This document shows positions 1 through 5,270 of a stretch of DNA of 5,270 bases, in pieces. A program made the translations under genes and the position numbers. A model generated the notes under the pieces. It did no database searches. It saw only the letters and a list, made by a program, of their open reading frames with translations, and was not told where the DNA came from. Positions within the stretch are counted from its first letter, which is position 1. Every line of letters starts with the position of its first letter. Source of the stretch: Bacteroidales bacterium (GTDB lineage Bacteria > Bacteroidota > Bacteroidia > Bacteroidales > JAADGE01); the NCBI GenBank assembly GCA_026987795.1, contig JALSMF010000004.1:1-5270 (forward strand). Reading direction: 5' to 3'.

Positions 1-536
1 CCATGGAAGCAACGCATCTCGGTGCTTGGTTTGCCGGCAGAGCAAATAAAGAACTTGAAAGTGCTTTTGGGATATTAGATAAGGCTCCCGTTTACAAAGA
101 CATACTATGGTTGGATACTGCAATGAAAGTTATTGACATATACCCGAATACGGGAGAATATGAAAGTTTAGGAGTCCCGACCTGGTTATACGGACACGAA
201 CCGCCTACGCCTTTTGCAACTAAAATAGCAAAATATTTTGCCAACAGCGTAAGAGAAGACGGGTTGCTTACAATTGCTAAAGGAGGTATTATTTATTCGC
301 CCGGAAGTGCAGGCACTATTCAGGAAATTTTTCAGGAGATTACCCAGAATCATTATTTGAGTTTCGGCTATGCAAGTCCTATGATTTTTATGAATAAAAA
401 ATTTTGGACACAAGAAACTCCCGTCTATAATTATATTACAGATTTAATTGAACGAGGAAAACTTAAAAATCTGATTTTGTCGATTTGTGATAAAACTGAT
501 GAGATAAAAGCAGAACTGAAAAAGTTTTATTCTTAA
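1..536 (+). CDS. LOG-family Rossmann-fold nucleotide-binding protein, 5' truncated
   Basis: This is the C-terminal 177 residues or so of a LOG-like (lysine decarboxylase-like, TIGR00730/PpnN-type superfamily) protein. Members that have been tested cleave nucleoside 5'-monophosphates into base and ribose phosphate in the cytosol; the substrate here cannot be told. The ATG at position 3 is very probably internal. The visible start, MEATHLGAWFAG, is the continuation of the family's GGGPGAMEA loop, and the partial codon before it ends in CC, which would allow the expected Ala (GCC). The second signature lies at visible residues 94-108 (GGIIYSPGSAGTIQE), matching PGGxGTxxE with Ser replacing the second Gly. 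To my recollection, the LOG subgroup with SLG(I/V)PTWLYGHEPP (residues 56-68 here) and REDGLLTIA (84-92) also carries PGSAGT, so this is not a defect. The stop is TAA at 534-536. The missing N-terminus would hold the first half of the Rossmann fold. The family is confident; the exact activity is not. Confidence 0.85.
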   Translation, partial: MEATHLGAWFAGRANKELESAFGILDKAPVYKDILWLDTAMKVIDIYPNTGEYESLGVPTWLYGHEPPTPFATKIAKYFANSVREDGLLTIAKGGIIYSPGSAGTIQEIFQEITQNHYLSFGYASPMIFMNKKFWTQETPVYNYITDLIERGKLKNLILSICDKTDEIKAELKKFYS

Positions 537-558
537 GTTGAAATCCCTAAATTACGGT

Positions 559-590
559 ATTGTATAAATATTTTTGAGCATTTATGTTTG
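559..590 (+). promoter_or_regulatory. Bacteroidota-type sigma-ABfr promoter for the 615 gene
   Basis: TATGTTTG at 583-590 matches the Bacteroidota -7 element TAnnTTTG exactly. ATTG at 559-562, 20 bases upstream, is a partial match to the -33 element (TTTG, usual spacing 19-21). Transcription would begin near 595-598, leaving a short AT-rich leader of about 18-20 bases before the ATG at 615. This fits the intergenic position behind an unrelated gene. The -7 match is seen directly; its use as a promoter is inferred. Confidence 0.55.
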
Positions 591-614
591 CAGAAATATT
601 TTAATCAATACATA

Positions 615-1361
615 ATGAAAAAATTAATATTTGTTTTATTACTACCGTTTGTTTTTATTTCAGAAAATACTTACTCACAAACTGCAGGTATTTCTGCCTC
701 AAAACTATCTGCAGTTAATGCAACAACAGTTCTTGAAGATAAAATTGAATTTGAACCGTCGTTTGGTTTTTCTGTTTTTATGACAGACAGTTTACCTGTA
801 TATTCTGATTTAGGGTTTCGTTTTACATATGGTTTAACTTCTAAAACTGAAATGGGAATAGTAATACCGGTAAGCCTAAATACCTTAAACTGGGGTATAA
901 AATATAATGCCGTTAACTTTAAACAATATTCAGTTGTTTTTATTGCGGGGTTTCAAAATTCCTTAAATTCAGACAATCAGAGTCAAGAAAAAACAGCATC
1001 TTTATTTTACTCTTACTCGGGCGGAGCAGCCTTTACTTATCTTGTAAGTGAAAAAGTGAGTATCGATTTTACCGGTCAGTTACAGGGTAAATTTCATTAC
1101 TCTCATCAGGATTTAACAGTATTTTTAAATTCTGAGGCAGGCTATTTTATTACGGACGGATTGCAGTTAGTAACAGGTATTTGTTATAATAAAGATTTTA
1201 CCCACAAGCAGTATGCAGAAAATATTATAATAAATTCAGGAGTAACCTTAGAAAATGCAAAGAATTTTATACTGGTTTTGAATTTTCCGTATAAACTTAA
1301 GAATAAAAATTCTCCCGCATCAATAGGTTTTGCTTTAGCTTTAACTATGTTAATTGAGTAA
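615..1361 (+). CDS. Secreted protein, probable outer-membrane beta-barrel
   Basis: The 248-residue product begins with a clear Sec signal peptide: MKK, a hydrophobic core (LIFVLLLPFVFIS), then a likely signal peptidase I site at TYS|Q near residues 19-22, a form common in Bacteroidota. I chose the ATG at 615 over an in-frame TTG at 588, because 588 would put nine residues in front of the MKK signal peptide and lies inside the probable promoter. The mature part has alternating polar and hydrophobic stretches rich in Tyr, Phe, Gly and Ser, such as SDLGFRFTYGLTSKTEMGIVIP and KVSIDFTGQLQGKFHY, consistent with eight to twelve amphipathic beta strands. It resembles small porin-like proteins annotated as 'transporter' or 'meta-pathway phenol degradation-like', but I do not recognise a specific family. 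No TonB box, plug domain or lipobox is visible. The C-terminus (GFALALTMLIE) reads like a last strand but lacks a terminal aromatic residue. No substrate can be given. It converges with the minus-strand gene ending at 1410. Confidence 0.75.
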   Translation: MKKLIFVLLLPFVFISENTYSQTAGISASKLSAVNATTVLEDKIEFEPSFGFSVFMTDSLPVYSDLGFRFTYGLTSKTEMGIVIPVSLNTLNWGIKYNAVNFKQYSVVFIAGFQNSLNSDNQSQEKTASLFYSYSGGAAFTYLVSEKVSIDFTGQLQGKFHYSHQDLTVFLNSEAGYFITDGLQLVTGICYNKDFTHKQYAENIIINSGVTLENAKNFILVLNFPYKLKNKNSPASIGFALALTMLIE

Positions 1362-1409
1362 AATAAAATTTAATGTGATGTGAAATTATCCCCAAATAAA
1401 TTGATATAA
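1362..1409. other. Convergent intergenic gap between opposing genes
   Basis: The beta-barrel gene (+) and the zinc-ribbon gene (-) end only 48 bases apart. Both transcripts must stop here or run into each other. The gap is AT-rich and holds only a weak AT-only inverted repeat (AATTAT at 1384-1389 and ATAATT at 1406-1411, loop of 16), without a GC stem or clear T-run, so no terminator is called. Confidence 0.5.
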
Positions 1410-1901
1410 TTACAAATCAGGTAAAAAGTTATTCAGCGGAGACTTTTCACTTAAAACAGTTCCTGTCATTGCTTCAAAGTCAGCAGTTGTGAAGTTCATT
1501 ACTTTTAAATAGTCTTTAATATCATATTTTATTTTTGTATTAAATTCTTTTTTCATTGCATTATATGCAATTTTATCCATATTAAGACCGAAAACCATAA
1601 AAAACACAAAACCGATTACAAGCAGTATAATAATTGAGAAAATAAAATGGATGTTTAAATAAATAAACATTAAAACACCGATAACAATCCAAAGAAGAAC
1701 TGTTAAAATAAGAACCATTGCAACTTTTCCGTCTTGGTTGCGTTCTGCTTTAACGAGCATATTTTCTACGCTTTTAATGTATTGTTTCAGATTTTCAGAT
1801 TCTTCTTTTGTTAATTTTGATAAAAAAGGCAAAGGTGCACCGCACGAAAAACATCTTTGTTCTTCTTTTTTATTATTTGCAAAACAGTATTTACATTTCA
1901 T
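1410..1901 (-). CDS. Zinc-ribbon double-transmembrane protein of unknown function
   Basis: This is a 163-residue hypothetical membrane protein. The N-terminus carries four cysteines in a zinc-ribbon pattern: C3-x2-C6 and C17-x2-C20, the second pair followed by GAP as in many zinc-ribbon (zf-ribbon_3/DZR-like) leaders. A charged helix spans about residues 30-56. Two hydrophobic segments follow, at about 60-82 and 86-106, forming a membrane hairpin with only a few residues between them. The C-terminal 55 residues or so are soluble and mixed in charge (DIKDYLKVMNFTTADFEAMTG). Both soluble ends should lie on the same side, probably the cytoplasm, since a zinc ribbon is usually cytoplasmic. The ATG at 1901 is 24 bases after the stop of the HD-domain gene with no obvious Shine-Dalgarno sequence, so it may be the last gene of the Bat-cluster transcript. 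I do not recognise a family that gives a function. Confidence 0.75.
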   Translation of the reverse strand: MKCKYCFANNKKEEQRCFSCGAPLPFLSKLTKEESENLKQYIKSVENMLVKAERNQDGKVAMVLILTVLLWIVIGVLMFIYLNIHFIFSIIILLVIGFVFFMVFGLNMDKIAYNAMKKEFNTKIKYDIKDYLKVMNFTTADFEAMTGTVLSEKSPLNNFLPDL

Positions 1902-1925
1902 ATTATTGATAAAAAAAGTTTAAAG

Positions 1926-2576
1926 TTATTTACCCTTCCACTCTTTAAAAAATTGATTTAAATAGTCAAGCATAAAATTATGCCGTTTTTCCGCAAGTTT
2001 TTTTCCCGTTTCCGTATCCATTTTATCTTTCAGGAGTAGTAATTTTTCATAAAAATGATTGATTGTCGGAACTGTGCTTTTCTTATATTCCTCTTTGTTT
2101 TTATATATAACGGGTTTTATGTCGGGGTTGTAAAGTTCTCGCTTTTTATACCCGCCGTATGCAAAAGCCCGAGCAATTCCTATTGCTCCTATTGCATCTA
2201 ACCTGTCGGCATCTCGGACTACTGCCAATTCTTGTGAAAAATATCTGCCGTTGTTATGCCCGCCGAGAAAAGATACATTCTTAACAATATTAACAACTTG
2301 TGTAATGCTTTTATTGTCAACCTTTAATGATGTTAAAAAATGTTCGGCTTTTTGATAACCTATATCTTCATTTCCGTTATGAAATTTATGGTCGGCAATA
2401 TCGTGAAGCAGTGCTGCAAGTTCGCAAATAAACGGATCGGCTTTTTCTGTTTTAAGAATTAACTTTGTATTTTCCCAAACTCTGAGAACATGAAATTTGT
2501 CGTGAGAACCTTCCGCTCCCTGCAATGTTTCTTCGATAAATTTTTTTGTTTTGCTAACTATTGTTTTATCGTACAT
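1926..2576 (-). CDS. HD-domain metal-dependent phosphohydrolase (YpgQ/YedJ-like)
   Basis: The 216-residue product is the normal length for the YpgQ/YedJ group of soluble HD hydrolases. The metal site can be read directly: SHDxxHxxRV at residues 24-33 supplies His29, ALLHDIADHKF at 55-65 supplies the His58-Asp59 doublet, and VVRDADRLDAIGAIG at 119-133 supplies the distal Asp (Asp124 most likely). B. subtilis YpgQ is a metal-dependent nucleotide pyrophosphohydrolase acting on (d)NTPs. That activity is plausible here but not shown, because HD families vary in substrate. No signal peptide or membrane segment is present, so it should be cytosolic. The ATG at 2576 lies inside the end of the batB-like gene (stop at 2566-2568), an 11-base overlap that suggests translational coupling. 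The zinc-ribbon gene starts 24 bases after its stop. No Shine-Dalgarno sequence is evident. An HD enzyme is not part of the canonical batA-batE set. Confidence 0.9.
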   Translation of the reverse strand: MYDKTIVSKTKKFIEETLQGAEGSHDKFHVLRVWENTKLILKTEKADPFICELAALLHDIADHKFHNGNEDIGYQKAEHFLTSLKVDNKSITQVVNIVKNVSFLGGHNNGRYFSQELAVVRDADRLDAIGAIGIARAFAYGGYKKRELYNPDIKPVIYKNKEEYKKSTVPTINHFYEKLLLLKDKMDTETGKKLAEKRHNFMLDYLNQFFKEWKGK

Positions 2577-3609
2577 TTTTATTTATTTTGAAAAGACCGG
2601 CATTTGCGAGTTTTTTATTTCTGCGTTCTGAAATTAAAAATTCAACCGTAAGCAGCAGAAGAGCCGTGAATATAAAATACGGAAATAAATCGGCATATTC
2701 GTCTATTTCGGTAACACCTTCTTTTTCTCCGAGGGTGTCTATTTGACGTTGAATTTTATTTATATCATTAAAAAGGTTTCCTGTTTCAAAGTATTTTCCT
2801 CCGCCGGCATTTGCGATTTGTGTCAGCAAGACTTCATTTAACTTTGTCAGAATAACTTTTCCTGTTTTATCTTTTTTGTATTCACCTGTTTTGGAATCGG
2901 GTATAGGAACTGCTGATTTTTTTCCTATGCCTGCAGTCGAAATAATAATACCGTTTTTGCGAGCTTCTTTTGCCGCATCTATTGCTTTTTGTTCGTGATT
3001 TTCGCCGTCAGTCAGTATTAATATCAACTTTTGACTTTTTGTATCGCTTTTATCAAACATTCCGGCTGCTAACTCAATTGCACTGCTTAAGTTTGTTCCT
3101 TGAACGGGAATGATATCCGGCGTAACGGAAGACATTATAACATCTGAATTTGAAAAATTTGAAGTAAGCGGAATTTGGACAAAAGCTTCTCCGGCAAAAA
3201 TAATTAATCCCATTCTGTCATAAGGATTTTTTCTGTATAGTTCGCTTATTATTTGTTTTGCTCGGTGTAATCTGTTTGGTTTTATGTCTTGTGCAAGCAT
3301 ACTGTTAGATACGTCGAGAGCAAAAATAATTTCTCTGTTCTTTGTTGCGGAAACTTTAACTTTGTTGCCGGACTGCGGTCGGGCGGCTGCCAAAATCATA
3401 AATATAAGAGCTGTTCCCGTAAGGATATTTTTTAATAAAATACGATATTTTGAATAATCAGGTATGAGTTTTTGTATTAATTCATTATTACCTAAGCGTT
3501 TTAGTGTTTTTTTTCTGTAATAATTTGCTGTTATATAAAGTAAAATATATGCGGGTATAAGTATAAGCAGCCAAAAATATTCAGGATTTTTAAATTGAAA
3601 CAAGTTCAT
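2566..3609 (-). CDS. batB: BatB-like VWA-domain membrane protein
   Basis: The 347-residue product is a membrane-anchored VWA protein of the Bacteroides aerotolerance type. Residues 10-29 and about 58-76 are two N-terminal transmembrane segments; the second ends in AAARPQ, the family's usual join to the VWA domain. The VWA domain runs from about 92 to 290 with a complete metal-ion-dependent adhesion site: DVSNS (Asp99, Ser101, Ser103), Thr172 in VQGTNLS, and Asp201 in LTDGEN. A BatB-typical stretch at 235-258 (PIPD, YKKDKTG, LTKLNE) separates it from BatA. A final transmembrane helix lies at about 308-326. Lysine and arginine residues between the first two helices suggest that this loop is cytoplasmic and the VWA domain periplasmic. 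It starts 36 bases after the batA-like stop and overlaps the next gene by 11 bases. Bat proteins are linked to aerotolerance and stress or envelope functions in some species, but their molecular role is unsettled. The batA/batB assignment rests on gene order and motifs. Confidence 0.9.
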   Translation of the reverse strand: MNLFQFKNPEYFWLLILIPAYILLYITANYYRKKTLKRLGNNELIQKLIPDYSKYRILLKNILTGTALIFMILAAARPQSGNKVKVSATKNREIIFALDVSNSMLAQDIKPNRLHRAKQIISELYRKNPYDRMGLIIFAGEAFVQIPLTSNFSNSDVIMSSVTPDIIPVQGTNLSSAIELAAGMFDKSDTKSQKLILILTDGENHEQKAIDAAKEARKNGIIISTAGIGKKSAVPIPDSKTGEYKKDKTGKVILTKLNEVLLTQIANAGGGKYFETGNLFNDINKIQRQIDTLGEKEGVTEIDEYADLFPYFIFTALLLLTVEFLISERRNKKLANAGLFKINKNVR

Positions 3610-3645
3610 AATATTATGTTAATCAATATATAATTATTTATGAAA

Positions 3646-4626
3646 TTAAGGTAATGTTCTTAATATTGTATGCTTTAAAATAATCTCAGAAACTAATAGT
3701 ATCAAAGCCGGGATAAGAAATTTCATATATTCTTCTTGTATGTGTTTCCCTAGTTTTTCTTTTATTTTGTTTTTTTCGAGTTTGTCAATTTCGTCATATA
3801 TTTTTTTAAGTTTTTCGTTATCCGTTGCTCTGAAATATTTACCTCCTGTTTTTCGGGATATAAGTTTCAGGGTTTCTTCATCAATTTTTACTTCAACTTT
3901 CTGCATTTGTGTGCCGAAAATTGTTTGCACCGGCATATCTGCATATCCGTTTTTGCCTACACCTATTGTATAAACTTTTATATTATATTTTGATGCTAAA
4001 TCTGCTGCTGTCATAGGGTCAATATTTCCGGCATTATTTTCACCGTCGGTCAGTAAAATTACAATTTTGCTTTTTGAATTACTGTCTTTCAATGCATTAA
4101 CAGCAGTTGCAAGTCCGTGTCCTATTGCAGTTCCGTCTTCTATAAGTCCTTGCTTTACTCCCGAGAACATATTAATCAGCACTTTATGGTCGATTGTTAC
4201 GGGGCATTGAGTAAATGCCTCACCCGCAAAAACGACAAGACCTATGCGGTCGTATTCTTGTTTGTTAATAAATTCAATTGCAATATTTTTTGATGCCTCC
4301 AAACGGTTCGGTTTAAAGTCTTGGGCAAGCATACTTCCTGAAATATCAAGAGCTATGGCAATATCAATGCCTTGTGTTACCTTTTCTTCGGGTTTTCGGG
4401 TTTGAGGTCTTGCTAAGACAATGATAAGAAAAGATATAATTGCTAAACGGATTAAAAACAGCAAATGCCGTAAATAATATTTCAAAGGTTTTTTTTGATT
4501 TTCAAAAATCTTTATTGATGAATATCGTAAACTTGCCTGTGATTTTGATTTCTTAAAGATATACCAAAATATCATTAAGGCAGGAATAATAAACAGCCAA
4601 AAATATGTAGGATGAGCAAAGGTCAT
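3646..4626 (-). CDS. batA: BatA-like VWA-domain membrane protein
   Basis: The 326-residue product has the layout of BatA. It has transmembrane segments at about 7-24 and 55-72, the LARPQ join (71-75), a VWA domain from about 87 to 280, and a C-terminal transmembrane helix at about 302-318. The metal-ion-dependent adhesion site is intact: DISGS (Asp94, Ser96, Ser98), Thr166 in EDGTAIG, and Asp194 in LTDGENNAG. The segment SMLAQDFKPNRLEASK and the segment YDRIGLVVFAGEAFTQCPVT are nearly shared with the neighbouring BatB-like protein, so the pair are paralogues of an old tandem duplication. The basic stretch between the first two helices (KKSKS, KKPLKYYLRH) places that loop in the cytoplasm and the VWA domain in the periplasm. 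The ATG at 4626 comes 2 bases after the stop of the upstream DUF4381-like gene, so the two are surely cotranscribed. It probably forms a membrane complex with its neighbours, with an upstream MoxR ATPase as likely partner. Confidence 0.92.
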   Translation of the reverse strand: MTFAHPTYFWLFIIPALMIFWYIFKKSKSQASLRYSSIKIFENQKKPLKYYLRHLLFLIRLAIISFLIIVLARPQTRKPEEKVTQGIDIAIALDISGSMLAQDFKPNRLEASKNIAIEFINKQEYDRIGLVVFAGEAFTQCPVTIDHKVLINMFSGVKQGLIEDGTAIGHGLATAVNALKDSNSKSKIVILLTDGENNAGNIDPMTAADLASKYNIKVYTIGVGKNGYADMPVQTIFGTQMQKVEVKIDEETLKLISRKTGGKYFRATDNEKLKKIYDEIDKLEKNKIKEKLGKHIQEEYMKFLIPALILLVSEIILKHTILRTLP

Positions 4627-4628
4627 AA

Positions 4629-5270
4629 TTATAAGTTTTCTTTTTCTTCCGGTTTTTCTTCTTTAATTTTTTCTTTTGTATTATTTATAAACGACAGTGC
4701 ATATTCAAACATAATTTCGTTTTCGTGTTCTCCGGGCTTGTTTTTTGCAAATTTTACGGTATCAGATAATGATAACAATTCTTTTAATTTTTCATTTAAG
4801 CCTGTATTTGAAAATTCTGTTTTTGAGAAATTATTTATAATTTCACTTGTAACCGATTCTAAAGCAGGAATATTAAACCGTTCTTCAATATATAATCTTA
4901 TTATATTGCTTAATTCTGTATAAAACGGTTTTAAATCATCTTTTTTATGAAGTTTTTTTATTTTCAGATTGTTAATACGCTCAAGAGCTTTTATATGTGC
5001 GGGAATTTCAGGTTTTTCTTTAACGGCAAATACCGGTTTGTTTTTAGATTTTCTTTTTTTCAAAAACCTTATTACCAATAATGTTAATATTCCCGTAACA
5101 ACGGCAATTAAGATATACCGCCCGAAACGTTGTATAAATTCCTTGAAAGTTACAGGGGCTTTTTTCGGTGCTTTTATGTCGGCAATTTTAAATTGTTGTG
5201 CGGTATCAATTTTAGATAAAAATGCAGAATCAGGCTTGAAATATGAAACTTTTAAACGTAAAGGATTTGT
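4629..5270 (-). CDS. DUF4381-like membrane-anchored Bat-cluster protein, 5' truncated
   Basis: The reading frame is open to the right edge, so 213 C-terminal residues are visible and the start lies outside the window. The TTG at 5076-5078 that could pass for a start falls inside the transmembrane helix and is an ordinary Leu codon. Counting from the edge, residues 1-50 are the end of a domain that should be periplasmic, including FKIADIKAPKKAPVTFKEF (27-45). Residues 51-70 form a single transmembrane helix (YILIAVVTGILTLLVIRF), followed by a very basic RFLKKRKSKNK stop-transfer stretch. The cytoplasmic part has PAHIKALERINNL (90-102), FYTELSNIIRLYIEERF (116-132) and ALESVTSEII (136-145), the pattern of the DUF4381-like or 'BatD-like' proteins encoded between DUF58 and batA in Bacteroidota. 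The tail is rich in Lys and Glu. It ends 2 bases before the batA-like start. Its role is probably structural in the MoxR/VWA complex; no enzyme motif is seen. Confidence 0.85.
   Translation of the reverse strand, partial: TNPLRLKVSYFKPDSAFLSKIDTAQQFKIADIKAPKKAPVTFKEFIQRFGRYILIAVVTGILTLLVIRFLKKRKSKNKPVFAVKEKPEIPAHIKALERINNLKIKKLHKKDDLKPFYTELSNIIRLYIEERFNIPALESVTSEIINNFSKTEFSNTGLNEKLKELLSLSDTVKFAKNKPGEHENEIMFEYALSFINNTKEKIKEEKPEEKENL

Noticed and set aside
3..5. ATG at 3 as the true start of the LOG-family gene
   Set aside because: The residues from here continue the internal GGGPGAMEA loop, so the N-terminal half of the fold must lie upstream.
588..614. TTG start at 588 for the beta-barrel gene
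   Set aside because: It overlaps the probable -7 promoter element and adds nine polar residues ahead of a typical MKK signal peptide starting at 615.
1384..1411. AT-only inverted repeat between convergent genes as a bidirectional terminator
   Set aside because: Six A-T pairs around a 16-base loop would be unstable and are expected by chance in such AT-rich sequence.
1921..1928. TAACTTTA on the minus strand as a -7 element for the zinc-ribbon gene
   Set aside because: The last base of the TAnnTTTG consensus is wrong and no TTTG is found at the proper distance upstream.
3740..3973. Plus-strand open frame inside the batA-like gene, and similar ones at 186-413 (-), 1738-1923, 2561-2746 and 4612-4923 (+)
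   Set aside because: All lie opposite well-supported genes, have low-complexity Ser/Phe-rich translations, and show no domain or start signal.
5076..5078. TTG start giving a 149-residue protein at 4629-5078
   Set aside because: The frame is open to the window edge, and this codon lies in the middle of a transmembrane helix of a longer protein.

Overview
The window looks like a chromosomal piece from a low-GC member of the Bacteroidota. Three things point there: AT-rich sequence throughout, genes without a recognisable Shine-Dalgarno sequence, and a Bacteroidota-type promoter (TAnnTTTG) in front of one gene. The gene set also fits, because it includes the membrane-bound von Willebrand factor A (VWA) proteins of a Bacteroides aerotolerance (Bat) operon. 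No mobile element, tRNA, rRNA or CRISPR array was seen.

Layout. Positions 1-536 (+) hold the 3' part of a LOG-family (lysine decarboxylase-like Rossmann fold) gene whose start lies off the left edge. Positions 615-1361 (+) encode a secreted protein, probably an outer-membrane beta-barrel, with its own likely promoter at 559-590. The remaining genes are all on the minus strand and meet the beta-barrel gene tail to tail at 1362-1409. In their direction of transcription, right to left, they are: the C-terminal part of a membrane-anchored DUF4381-like protein (5270-4629, start off the right edge), a BatA-like VWA protein (4626-3646), a BatB-like VWA protein (3609-2566), an HD-domain phosphohydrolase (2576-1926) and a small zinc-ribbon membrane protein (1901-1410).

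How they work together. The three Bat-cluster proteins are expected to form an inner-membrane complex. The two VWA domains, both with intact metal-ion-dependent adhesion sites, would face the periplasm. In related genomes a MoxR AAA+ ATPase and a DUF58 protein are encoded just upstream, which here would be beyond the right edge. The canonical next gene, batC (TPR protein), is absent. Instead the HD phosphohydrolase start overlaps the batB stop by 11 bases, and the zinc-ribbon gene follows 24 bases later, so all five minus-strand genes may form one transcript. This altered downstream end is the main point of interest. The rest of the window looks ordinary, and I do not see convincing evidence of a new system.
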